In this document: in pieces, positions 54,490 to 62,930 of the stretch
Layout of the letters: each line of letters begins with the position of its first letter
Position numbering within the stretch: position 1 is the first letter of the stretch
Source of the DNA: an uncultured Prolixibacteraceae bacterium
GTDB lineage: Bacteria > Bacteroidota > Bacteroidia > Bacteroidales > Prolixibacteraceae
Direction: 5' to 3'
NCBI GenBank assembly: GCA_937915865.1
Contig: CALGIG010000117.1
Location: 1 to 64,000, forward strand
DNA: 64,000 bases
Notes under the pieces: model-generated
Databases searched by the model: none
What the model was told of the DNA's origin: nothing
What the model saw: only the letters and a program-made list of their open reading frames with translations
Program-made: the position numbers and the translations under genes

Positions 54490-56307
54490 TTAGTTGTTCT
54501 CGTTAAATACAAAATTGAAGCGTCCTCCCGGTGCCGTGTCTCCGTTGACATAGAAGTCCATGATGTTGCCGTTATCCTGCATGTTGTCATTCCATTTGAA
54601 CTCGATGTTCACAGTTTTACCGGAAAGGCTCAGCACGCTTCTTGGGATTTCCAGTTCCATTTTATTGCCGTTGACAGCTAATTTGGTTTCGGCTGCCTGT
54701 TCCCATTCCCAGCGGTTGCCCACATTTTTTTCAATCACAGCTTTTTTGCCCCTTGGGCTGACCCGATTGACAATGAAATCATAGCCATTCCAGCCAGTCG
54801 ATTTATCGCGGTCGGCATCGATGAAAAGCATCATCCAGTTGCGGTCGGTCTGTGAGGTGAGTTTTTCGGCTGTTTCCACATAAAAATACATTTTTTCGGC
54901 ATCCCGGGCCACTTTTGCCTTTGTAATATCATTGCGGCCTGTAGTGTTCCGGTAATATTGGTCGTAGCGGCCTTCGTGGTCGCGGTGCAAAGTATTTCCC
55001 CTGTAATGTACAAAATTCGGTTTAACATCCATCCAGTCTTCGGTGTTTCCAATCCTGATAGTTTTTGGTACCGAAACCTTTTCAGGCACAGTCATTCCTT
55101 TAAACTTCCGAACCTGATCAATAAGTTGAAGATAATAAACATCGCCTTTATCGCCCCACCCTTTATTGGGCTCAATGTCGCGGCTGTGCGCCCAGTCGAA
55201 CTGATCGACAAACGAAAACGGATTCCCTGTCCAACCATCCTTCGGCAACCATTGTCCGGCGATATATTCATTCCACCCGGTTACAAAAACCAGCTCAGGA
55301 TCGAGTTCAAAAGCCCTGTCCCACTGCTCCATGAAATTCCATCCGTACAGGTAACCGTCAACACGTGGGTCAAAGCCATTACGCTGGCTGAAGTTACGAC
55401 CAAAAGATCCAGGAAGGTTAAAGGCGCTGCAATGTCCCTTGGTTTCAGGGCAAGCGTTTTGTGCTATTCCAACGGTTACCTGTTCAAATTTGCCGTTTGT
55501 TTGCTTCACATAACCATGCTGCGGATAATTTTCGAGCCATCCCCACTGGTCGTTGCGCGTCGGTCCGTTCACGTAGTCGGGCTGTCCGGGACGGAAAGTG
55601 AAAAAAGCAGCAATCTCTTTATCTTCATCAGAGTCAGTCAGATTATCGGGATAGCCCATGATGCAGGGTTTGCCTTTCCAGAAAAACCAAAGATTTTTGT
55701 ATCGGCCTGGTTTATATACATCGCGGTACAACTGGCGAAGTGAAACCAGTGCATGAGGCACCGGACCAAAAGGGAGCATATAAGCAATTTTAGGTGTATT
55801 TACTCCGTCTTTTTGTGCCTGATTCCAGGTTTTCAGCAATGCTTCGTACGACTCTTTCCAGGTAATATCGCCATTGGTACAATCGAAAAACACAGCGTCA
55901 ACGCCGGCATCAGCAAGCATTTCGGCATGTTTGCGCAACACCCACGGATCGGTGGTTTTGTAATAGCCCAGCAAAGGTTGTTCCCAGAAGAAGAACCCAG
56001 GTTGTTTGTTACCCCAGGCCGGATGATGGTAATCTTTCATGGCTTCAGGATATTTCCGGACAATCTCGGTGATGTTTTTCACCGGATAAGTTTTGTCGTC
56101 TTCACCCTGGTGCCAGGTCCAGTAAAAGATAGCGACGAACTTGTCCTGTTTTTTATCGCCTGTGTCGCGGTATTCGCGCACTTTGCGGCCAAGGGCATCG
56201 GTTGCAGCCCACTGGTCGGGCACAACAGGCTGAGCAGGCAATTGTGCGGCACAGAGGCAGACAATTGTCGCTGCTGCAATTCTTTTTAATAGGTTTTGGT
56301 CGGTCAT
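54490..56307 (-). CDS. Secreted GH71/GH99-like protein with CBM9-like domain, paralog 2
   Basis: This is a 605-residue protein with a signal peptide (CLCAAQLPAQ). The barrel region has FVAIFYWTWHQGEDD, MLADAGVDAVFFDCTNG, NLWFFWKGKPCIMG and VTGWNEYIAGQW. The C-terminal CBM9-like domain (about 430-605) has IGNTEDWMDV, MMLFIDADRDKSTGW and NGDTAPGGRFNF. It is shorter than paralog 1 because of shorter loops. The same module order, DALGR near the start and shared motifs show common descent. It is 21 bases from the GH106 gene and 26 bases from the DUF5722-type gene, so it belongs to one operon. Confidence 0.78.
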   Translation of the reverse strand: MTDQNLLKRIAAATIVCLCAAQLPAQPVVPDQWAATDALGRKVREYRDTGDKKQDKFVAIFYWTWHQGEDDKTYPVKNITEIVRKYPEAMKDYHHPAWGNKQPGFFFWEQPLLGYYKTTDPWVLRKHAEMLADAGVDAVFFDCTNGDITWKESYEALLKTWNQAQKDGVNTPKIAYMLPFGPVPHALVSLRQLYRDVYKPGRYKNLWFFWKGKPCIMGYPDNLTDSDEDKEIAAFFTFRPGQPDYVNGPTRNDQWGWLENYPQHGYVKQTNGKFEQVTVGIAQNACPETKGHCSAFNLPGSFGRNFSQRNGFDPRVDGYLYGWNFMEQWDRAFELDPELVFVTGWNEYIAGQWLPKDGWTGNPFSFVDQFDWAHSRDIEPNKGWGDKGDVYYLQLIDQVRKFKGMTVPEKVSVPKTIRIGNTEDWMDVKPNFVHYRGNTLHRDHEGRYDQYYRNTTGRNDITKAKVARDAEKMYFYVETAEKLTSQTDRNWMMLFIDADRDKSTGWNGYDFIVNRVSPRGKKAVIEKNVGNRWEWEQAAETKLAVNGNKMELEIPRSVLSLSGKTVNIEFKWNDNMQDNGNIMDFYVNGDTAPGGRFNFVFNENN

Positions 56308-56333
56308 GGTTTATTCGTTTAGTTTGTTACTCT

Positions 56334-58508
56334 TTACTGAATCGGATGTACTACTTCACTCCATTTACTGATTCCAATAATCGATTTATAAGGTTCAAAA
56401 ACGACATCTTCCTGATCGGTGTCGGCTGCCCGATACACATACCAAACAGGCTTTTTCCCTCCCGGGTCGGTGGTGTCGTCGGGGAAGCGGCGCAGACCGA
56501 TCCGCAAACCATCTTCAGCACGGTTATCAATCCAGTTGTGCCATTGGAAAGCATCTATCCCATCAAGGTTCTTCATCTTTTTCCAGGTGTAGGCAAACCC
56601 TGCCGCCTGTTCCTTCATATCCTGATCGCCGTATGTCTTCGAGTTGGTCCCGTTTTCCGACAGCCAGAGTGTCCGTTTGATGGTGCCTTTGTATTTATTT
56701 TCCGGGTTCTTGATCCAGGCATCCAGTACCTCCAGGTTTTTGAACGTAACTAATGCCGAACTCATGCTGAAAGTGGCGTTGGCATCGTTCCATGTTTTGG
56801 GTTCAAAAAGGTTCTCAGGATACGGGTGATAAGCCACTGCCCATTGAAAATCGCCTTCGGCATTGCAGTAATCCTGAATGGTTTTCAGCATGTCTTTGGT
56901 AGCATAATATTTCGAACCGACGGCTTCTGCCCAGGAGTGGGTGAAAGAGCCAAACACCTCGCTGCTGGCATCGTATTTTCGGGCAATGTTGTAGCAAAGC
57001 CTCATCGATTTGATGTAAGTATCGGTATAAACCACCATGGGTTTGTCGCCCATGTTGGTCCACGAAAGCCCTGCATCTACTTCGTTGTGCATAATCCAGT
57101 GATGAATGCGCCCGTAAGCATTGTCGCTGCGGCAATAGCGGCTGGCCAGAAAATCGAGTGCCGCAGCATAGCAGTTCAGGCTTTCGGCGCTGGTCATGTT
57201 GGGCATGGTGAAAATACCGTCGGAAGTGTAATTCGGGTGTTGAAGTAATTTCCCGATTTCAGGATCGGCACATTGCGAAGCTTTTTGTACCAAAATGATA
57301 GCCGCCACCACAATGTTTTTCGACTGGGTGGTTTGCAGCGTCTTGTCGAGTGCCCCAACTTTTGCCTGATCGAAATAGTAGGTTTTGTCGCCATAAGTAT
57401 GTGCAATTGCATTGGATCGCGGTTGCAGGTACATGAATTCGGTAAAGGCAATGTTAACGGTAGCGCTGGTAATGTGAAGGTCGTCCAGGTCGGTTTGGAA
57501 CCCACGGCTGACTGCGAAACCTCCCAAACCTTTCCGTCCTGATGGCTTCTGTGCCTGTAGGTTTTGGGTAGCCGGAATCTGGTCGGCATAGCGGGCGCCG
57601 GAAACAATCTCGTCTGAAGTAGCCCCTGTTTTGACAATCACCCATTTCGACAAGGCCCGGTCGTATTTAAATCCGTCGCGGGTTATAAACCGGTCAAGAT
57701 CAACAGAGAAAGACGGACTGCTGAGCGCTGTCGTGTTCTGAAATTTGGTAATCTGGGTCAGTTGATCATAAGGTGTTATCTCACAAAGGCTAAATTTTCC
57801 ATCGCCTGAATAGTTTCCTGTGATACTGACAGTTGAAGCGCTAACCTTCACTTCCGAAATTTTCGAAACATAACTGGCAGCAAGATATTTTTTGATATTC
57901 GATTCAAGTAAAAGATCATAAGCAACCTGGTCTTCGCGGGCTTTGGCCTGCGCGATTTCTGCTGCTGTACGGACACGGAATTGCATGTTGCGAATCTGAA
58001 TAACCACTCCTGACTGGTTTCCAAAATCGAGGCGCAGGTAATTTCCGACGTTTCCCCAGTTGAACTTTTTAATGTATTCGCCCATATCAACCGAATAGGT
58101 AGTCCATGTTGTAACTGCCGGGAGGCTGGCCGTTTTAAAAGAACGATCTTCGGAAACCGGCGAAGCGAAGAAGAACTGCATGTTGCTTATTTCTTTGGCG
58201 CTTTGATATTCGAAAGTAAAAACCACCTGGTCAGAAGGATTGGCCTTGGTTAGCGGAACCAGCGACACATAAGGATCTTCACCGGTGGTCGTTAATTCAT
58301 ATTGCGACGAAGATTTTGTATTGACCTGAAGCTGGTTTGCCGACGATTGCTGAAAATCCAAATAACTGGTTTTTTCGGCAGGAACAACTACGGGAACGAT
58401 CGGATTATCCTTTTTACAGGAAAGAAAAGACAATACCAAAGCCAGCATTAAAGCCTTCAGTGAAAAGATAATCAACCGAATAGTACCGTAATCCAATTTT
58501 CTGTTCAT
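56334..58508 (-). CDS. DUF5722-type lipoprotein with an N-terminal binding-like module
   Basis: This is a 724-residue protein with a lipobox (LSFLSC) near residue 31. Residues about 45-185 form a beta-sandwich-like module (TTTGEDPYV, FTFEYQSAKEI, QFFFAS, LRLDFGN, IQIRNMQF) that is also found in the SusD protein at the right end. The remainder (about 190-724) fits DUF5722, with HHWIMHNEVDAG, VFGSFTHSW and AVAYHPYPEN. Its Glu-rich motifs, NEVDAG and LSENGT, look like the acid and nucleophile of a clan GH-A glycosidase fold. No activity is assigned. It is 20 bases after the MBL-fold gene. Confidence 0.78.
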   Translation of the reverse strand: MNRKLDYGTIRLIIFSLKALMLALVLSFLSCKKDNPIVPVVVPAEKTSYLDFQQSSANQLQVNTKSSSQYELTTTGEDPYVSLVPLTKANPSDQVVFTFEYQSAKEISNMQFFFASPVSEDRSFKTASLPAVTTWTTYSVDMGEYIKKFNWGNVGNYLRLDFGNQSGVVIQIRNMQFRVRTAAEIAQAKAREDQVAYDLLLESNIKKYLAASYVSKISEVKVSASTVSITGNYSGDGKFSLCEITPYDQLTQITKFQNTTALSSPSFSVDLDRFITRDGFKYDRALSKWVIVKTGATSDEIVSGARYADQIPATQNLQAQKPSGRKGLGGFAVSRGFQTDLDDLHITSATVNIAFTEFMYLQPRSNAIAHTYGDKTYYFDQAKVGALDKTLQTTQSKNIVVAAIILVQKASQCADPEIGKLLQHPNYTSDGIFTMPNMTSAESLNCYAAALDFLASRYCRSDNAYGRIHHWIMHNEVDAGLSWTNMGDKPMVVYTDTYIKSMRLCYNIARKYDASSEVFGSFTHSWAEAVGSKYYATKDMLKTIQDYCNAEGDFQWAVAYHPYPENLFEPKTWNDANATFSMSSALVTFKNLEVLDAWIKNPENKYKGTIKRTLWLSENGTNSKTYGDQDMKEQAAGFAYTWKKMKNLDGIDAFQWHNWIDNRAEDGLRIGLRRFPDDTTDPGGKKPVWYVYRAADTDQEDVVFEPYKSIIGISKWSEVVHPIQ

Positions 58509-58528
58509 GGTTTGGTTGGTTTAGGTTT

Positions 58529-59422
58529 TTATCTGATCTTGTATAATCCCTTATAGCTCACATAATTCTCCTTAATTCCGAGAGAATCGACCAGGTCACG
58601 AATTTCGATTGTTTTCAGAATATGGGTGTTGAATCCTTTTCCCGCATCGTTATTGTATACCCACGACGGTGAAGGCCACAGGCAGACCTTGAATTTGACA
58701 GTGCGATAAAAATGCTTGCTGGCGCCCTGCTGCCCGTGATGGGCCATTTGCAAATAATCGCAATCAAGCTCCTTTCTGAAAGGACTATTCAGTAAACGCT
58801 CGCTTTCTTCGCTGCCGCAATCGCCCAGGAAAAGCATCGATTTGGCCTTGTCCCAAACCCGGATGATCATGCTCGAATTGTTGTAGGGGTTCATCATAAG
58901 ATCTTCATTTTTCACACCCAGAATTTTAAAACTAGTCTGGTCGAGCTTAATAACCATGCCCGGAGTTTTAATATCTTCCACCTGAATCCCTGATTTTTTC
59001 AGCAATTCATAAAACTTTTCAACACCTTCTTTGCTGCCAGGTTCTGCACCATAAAGCAGAGGAGAGAACTCAGAGTGATAAATTTTTTCAATTTTCAAAC
59101 CCCTCGGGTCCTTTAATATCTCGGCCAATGCCCCCACATGATCAGCATGGGGATGGCTTATAAACCACACATCAACTTTGTTGCCCAGAGCAGCCAAAAA
59201 ACCTCGCAGGTACGGGGCTTCTTCTTTTACGCCGCCGTCCATAACAACAACTTTTCCGTTGTTTGTTCTAAAAACATACGAATTTCCAATGGTGTTAATC
59301 TGCGAAGGAAGCTGCCATACTTCGAAACTGGGTTTAGGTATCGAAACTGCCTTTACGGTTCCCATTGAAAAGACAACCAGAACGAACCCGCATATCAATA
59401 TTTTTAACTTATTTCTGATCAT
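58529..59422 (-). CDS. Secreted MBL-fold hydrolase (ComEC/Rec2-like type)
   Basis: This is a 297-residue protein with a signal peptide ending TVKAVS. The metallo-beta-lactamase motif SHPHADHVG (HxHxDH) is intact, with MDGG before it, FLGDCGSEE (metal Asp) and MAHHGQQG (His). This resembles the stand-alone MBL domain of ComEC. The substrate is unknown; periplasmic hydrolase action on an ester or phosphodiester is an inference. Its start overlaps the preceding gene's stop by 14 bases, so it is cotranslated with the glycosidase-like protein. Confidence 0.83.
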   Translation of the reverse strand: MIRNKLKILICGFVLVVFSMGTVKAVSIPKPSFEVWQLPSQINTIGNSYVFRTNNGKVVVMDGGVKEEAPYLRGFLAALGNKVDVWFISHPHADHVGALAEILKDPRGLKIEKIYHSEFSPLLYGAEPGSKEGVEKFYELLKKSGIQVEDIKTPGMVIKLDQTSFKILGVKNEDLMMNPYNNSSMIIRVWDKAKSMLFLGDCGSEESERLLNSPFRKELDCDYLQMAHHGQQGASKHFYRTVKFKVCLWPSPSWVYNNDAGKGFNTHILKTIEIRDLVDSLGIKENYVSYKGLYKIR

Positions 59423-61391
59423 GGTTTTTATTTATGACATAATGAATAGCTGCTTCTATGTTAATTCCGCTTTCCCAGGGCCGGTAGCGGCAACCGCTTG
59501 GGCTATTGTCGTGATAATATTCGCTCCAGGTCCCTGTTTCATCCCGCAGACTCATCATTTTTCGGTAAATTTCATCAGACAGCGGATGATTAAATTCTGT
59601 CAGCGCATAGAGAAACAAGCCATAATCGTAACCCAACAACCTTTTATCCTGTTGATTCAGCGTGATTCTTCCGGTTTCACGGTAAAGTTTCACCAGGTCG
59701 CTCAACATGTTTTCTTTCTCCTGATTCGAAAAAAGAGTCGATCCGATGTAAATAGGCATCAGGGAAACCGAGGGCAGATAAAATTCTTCAGGAGCCTCTG
59801 GTTCTATTTGCCGGTCAGCCTTTCCGTAACATGATTTACAGAAATAAAGCGACCCTTTATAATGTCTCAGAATACCACAATAACCACCATGTCCCGGATA
59901 AAGGCAAACTCCAAACCGATATTCGGGAAATGTGCACATTTCGGCCCGTTTGGGGTTGTTTACCAACAACCGCCCATTTTTCACAAAGTTGTCGCGATAC
60001 TGTCCGGCAACTTTATCCAGAATCGCTTTATTCTGTTGTATCCATGATTTACTTTTGTATTTTGAAGCTTTTATAAATTCCATAAATTTGCGGCCTCCCT
60101 CAATAAACAATAACGTAGCCTCAGAAGAACCATCGTTCAAAACTTTTCGCGAAACCATTCCTCCCGCAATGTAAGTTTCGTCTCCATTAAACGGAAGCAT
60201 ATCGCCAACCAGATTCTTCTTTTGAACTTCCCAGCACCATTCGAGAAAAGGCATGATCTGACAAATGAAATCCCGATCATTTGTTTTACTGAAGTAATCG
60301 AATGCCTGGATGAGCAGATAGCCGGTTATTTCAACTTCGTCGTTTTCGTGCCGGTGAAAAATTCCGGGAATGCCAATGGCCTGAGCATTGCTTATGTGCC
60401 CAAACTGTTTCCAGATGTTGTGGTAAAAATTCAGAATTTGCCGGGCGCGATCGTAATGTCCAAGGGCCAGAAAAGATCTGGAAACCCCATATTGATCACG
60501 GACATACGCCAAATGATAAAAATGACCGGCCAGCACTCCTCCTTCGCTGCCCTGCTGCGTCTTCAGCAAAACCGAAACATCGTCAATCGCCTGTAGAAAT
60601 TGCGCTTTATCGGTACCGGAACCAACGAGCGCTGAAAAATCAAAACCTAAATGTGAATATGTTTGCCAGTCGGCGCGGGTTTGTGCCAACAGATCGCTGG
60701 TTGACTGACTAAATGCAGTTCGTAAATGATCATTTAATTCATGGAACGAAGGACCTCCGACCAGACCAAACATTCCCAAACCTTTTCCGAATTCGAGCAA
60801 ATATTCGTTTTTACGACCCGGCATGAGGCTAATACCGGCTGAACCTTTACTCCAAACCTGGTGATTGATCTCGAAAGGACTTGGATAATTGTGATAGACA
60901 TACACTCCCGGTCCGGCAGTTACCAGCAGACTTTGATTGAGCCCGAATTCATTTCTGTAAAAAGGATAATCGGCAACAAATACTTTATTTTCAGGATCAG
61001 CAATTTTAAATGTAAATGAAACCGGCTCGGTTAAATCTGACAAACGATAAAAGCAAGCCAGACGGCTGCAAACAAAATCAGTAATTGTCCCGATTTTTTT
61101 GCCATTTTTTAATATTGTATGAATGTAAATATCGGTTCCCTTTTCGCGCTTAGTTTCAATCTCAAGCCCTTTATTCTGAAGGCTCATGCTGAATAAGGAA
61201 GGAGAACTGTAAGGCGGACCAAACACCTGGATAACATCAATTCCTTTTGCATACACGCCATAATCGCCGTTACCGAGGCAGTAAACTGAGCCTCCGGTCT
61301 GGGAATGAGTAGTAGCAGACATAAACATCATACTCCATAAAATGACAACACGAAGCAGGTAACTGTATGTTTTACTGTCCATGGGATACAT
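59409..61391 (-). CDS. Six-hairpin glycosidase-like secreted protein
   Basis: The ATG at 61389-61391 is chosen, with another at 61382; a TTG at 61400 is less likely. The product has about 660 residues with a signal peptide (up to about SATTHSQ), an N-terminal sandwich (about 35-240) and an (alpha/alpha)6 barrel (about 255-600). Barrel motifs are AYVRDQYGVSRSFLALGHYDRARQ, HENDEVEITG and LPFNGDETYIAGG, the last two offering Asp and Glu candidates for catalysis. It is similar in layout to GH15 or other six-hairpin enzymes, but a family cannot be fixed. It lies just after the 331-residue protein, with one gap of five bases. Confidence 0.75.
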   Translation of the reverse strand: MYPMDSKTYSYLLRVVILWSMMFMSATTHSQTGGSVYCLGNGDYGVYAKGIDVIQVFGPPYSSPSLFSMSLQNKGLEIETKREKGTDIYIHTILKNGKKIGTITDFVCSRLACFYRLSDLTEPVSFTFKIADPENKVFVADYPFYRNEFGLNQSLLVTAGPGVYVYHNYPSPFEINHQVWSKGSAGISLMPGRKNEYLLEFGKGLGMFGLVGGPSFHELNDHLRTAFSQSTSDLLAQTRADWQTYSHLGFDFSALVGSGTDKAQFLQAIDDVSVLLKTQQGSEGGVLAGHFYHLAYVRDQYGVSRSFLALGHYDRARQILNFYHNIWKQFGHISNAQAIGIPGIFHRHENDEVEITGYLLIQAFDYFSKTNDRDFICQIMPFLEWCWEVQKKNLVGDMLPFNGDETYIAGGMVSRKVLNDGSSEATLLFIEGGRKFMEFIKASKYKSKSWIQQNKAILDKVAGQYRDNFVKNGRLLVNNPKRAEMCTFPEYRFGVCLYPGHGGYCGILRHYKGSLYFCKSCYGKADRQIEPEAPEEFYLPSVSLMPIYIGSTLFSNQEKENMLSDLVKLYRETGRITLNQQDKRLLGYDYGLFLYALTEFNHPLSDEIYRKMMSLRDETGTWSEYYHDNSPSGCRYRPWESGINIEAAIHYVINKNHDQK

Positions 61392-61396
61392 GATTC

Positions 61397-62392
61397 TCAA
61401 GAATTATTCTGAAGGTTTAACTCGTAAATCTTTTTCCGGATCTCGGTAAGCGTACCGACAATGATATAATACTCGTATTCGTATACACATTTTTTATATA
61501 GAATCTCTTTTTTGACCGGTGCTATGTAAGATGTAGATCCATCAAGTGCTTCCTTATCAGGCACCCCGGCCATTCCGGCCAGAAAATAATTGCTCGTTGG
61601 ATTATACACGGCCATTCCCCAAAGGTTATCATCAACAAAAGCCATCCAATGTTCTGAAACGTTCTTATACGTTCCCCAAAACCCACTTGAAAGATTAACA
61701 ACGTCCGGATTCGACATGGCTTCGTTCTTAAAAGGAAAATCGCCAAGATAGGTGTATAATTTTTTTAAAGCAGATATTGGATAAACGGCAGGTAATTCCT
61801 GATCATTCAGGATGCTGTCGCCATATATTTTATCGGTGCGGTGACAGGTTAAACGGTTCTTCACTTTCAATGTGTTTCCCTGTAATGTTGTCCATTGTTC
61901 CATTTCAGCTTCGGCTGGCCGGTTTTTCATGTCCCACTGCATTGGGGTACATTTTACGTAGAGTTCACTCTCTTCTTTTTTGAAATCAAGAATCTTAGCC
62001 CGGTTTCCAAAAGCATCGCCAACCTGTATCGGATTCCAGCTCCATGGCGACCATGAGGGAGATTGGCCTTCACTTTGCCTGTTAACCGACTTTCCGGCAT
62101 AATAGGATTGCTGAATGTAACGTCCTTCGTCGTTAATATTCACAATATTACGATCAGAGCCGGCCAATGACAGGTAACAAATAGCACCGCCACGGGTTAA
62201 ATCGAGTTTAAGAGTCAAAACGCTATTGCTGATAACAGGCTTACTGTCAGAAACATGAAGCGGTTCTGGCTGACTCTTCTGGCATTGTCCAAAAAAAGAA
62301 ATAAAAAAACATAGGAGTAACGATAAAATATTTTTCCTGCTACACAAAGAACAAAGATATTTGGATGCGTATCCTAATATTATATTTTTCAT
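61397..62392 (-). CDS. Uncharacterised lipoprotein (331 residues)
   Basis: A signal with the lipobox FFGQC near residue 37 is followed by a beta-rich domain of about 290 residues with no family I recognise. Notable segments are LTLKLDLTRGGAICYLSLAG and WSWNPIQVGDAFGNRAKIL, which resemble the sugar-mutarotase/sandwich fold seen at the start of some glycosidases, and VSEHWMAFVDDNLWGMAVYNP. A carbohydrate-binding or processing partner is an inference. It is the first gene after the SusD gene, separated by 538 bases, and starts a tightly spaced operon. Confidence 0.7.
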   Translation of the reverse strand: MKNIILGYASKYLCSLCSRKNILSLLLCFFISFFGQCQKSQPEPLHVSDSKPVISNSVLTLKLDLTRGGAICYLSLAGSDRNIVNINDEGRYIQQSYYAGKSVNRQSEGQSPSWSPWSWNPIQVGDAFGNRAKILDFKKEESELYVKCTPMQWDMKNRPAEAEMEQWTTLQGNTLKVKNRLTCHRTDKIYGDSILNDQELPAVYPISALKKLYTYLGDFPFKNEAMSNPDVVNLSSGFWGTYKNVSEHWMAFVDDNLWGMAVYNPTSNYFLAGMAGVPDKEALDGSTSYIAPVKKEILYKKCVYEYEYYIIVGTLTEIRKKIYELNLQNNS

Positions 62393-62930
62393 CTGCTATG
62401 AATTTACTTCTACTTTGACAAATTAAAGATGGACCTCGATTTTTCGAATGTGTCAAAGTAAAATTACATTAGTATTAAATTTGGCCCTGGATTTAAATCT
62501 TCCGATATAGTAAAAATGCGTTAATCTACTGTATTTTTGAAAATCTCCAGCAGGAGCATATCATCATCATCCTTTAAAACACACCTCACATAACGTTATC
62601 AATTGATTTTACAGGACGAACAAAGCCTTGTATCTATTTTTAAAAGCTATATGCTACAATAAACTTAATCATAAGCACATTTCTGAATATCATCAACCCA
62701 AGATAATGATTAATATCATTTCGCACGGCAGAATAAGAAAATAACCATCCTTGCAGCAAAAAATATTACGAGAACAAGTAAACCATTATTGTAATGATAA
62801 CCATTCAACCTGTATTAATTATTTGAATTAGCCATGAATCAACGATTTGAGAAAAGGCAGCCAAATTGGCTGCTCTTCTCAAATCATAAAAAGTACTTAT
62901 AGTTTACTAACAGGAATAGATAGTTTGGGA
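62393..62930. other. Gene-free 538-base region between SusD and the enzyme operon
   Basis: No credible gene is on either strand. It contains the SusD terminator hairpin at 62844-62885 and the promoter zone of the 331-residue lipoprotein gene, which was not resolved. A minus-strand TTAATTTG at about 62420-62430 resembles a -7 element with one mismatch. Confidence 0.5.
62844..62885 (-). terminator. Terminator hairpin downstream of the SusD gene
   Basis: GCAGCCAA (62857-62864) and TTGGCTGC (62866-62873) pair perfectly around one base. The flanks GATTTGAG and CTCAAATC extend the stem to 62844-62885 with small internal mismatches. On the minus strand it falls 46 bases past the stop of the SusD gene and has a TTTT run just after the GC-rich core. 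Confidence 0.65.

Noticed and set aside
54958..55743. Plus-strand open frame of 261 codons
   Set aside because: It is antisense to paralog 2 and has no start region, signal or recognisable domain.
61392..61400. TTG at 61400 as start of the six-hairpin-like protein
   Set aside because: It overlaps the previous stop, and ATG codons nine and eighteen bases later precede the signal peptide.
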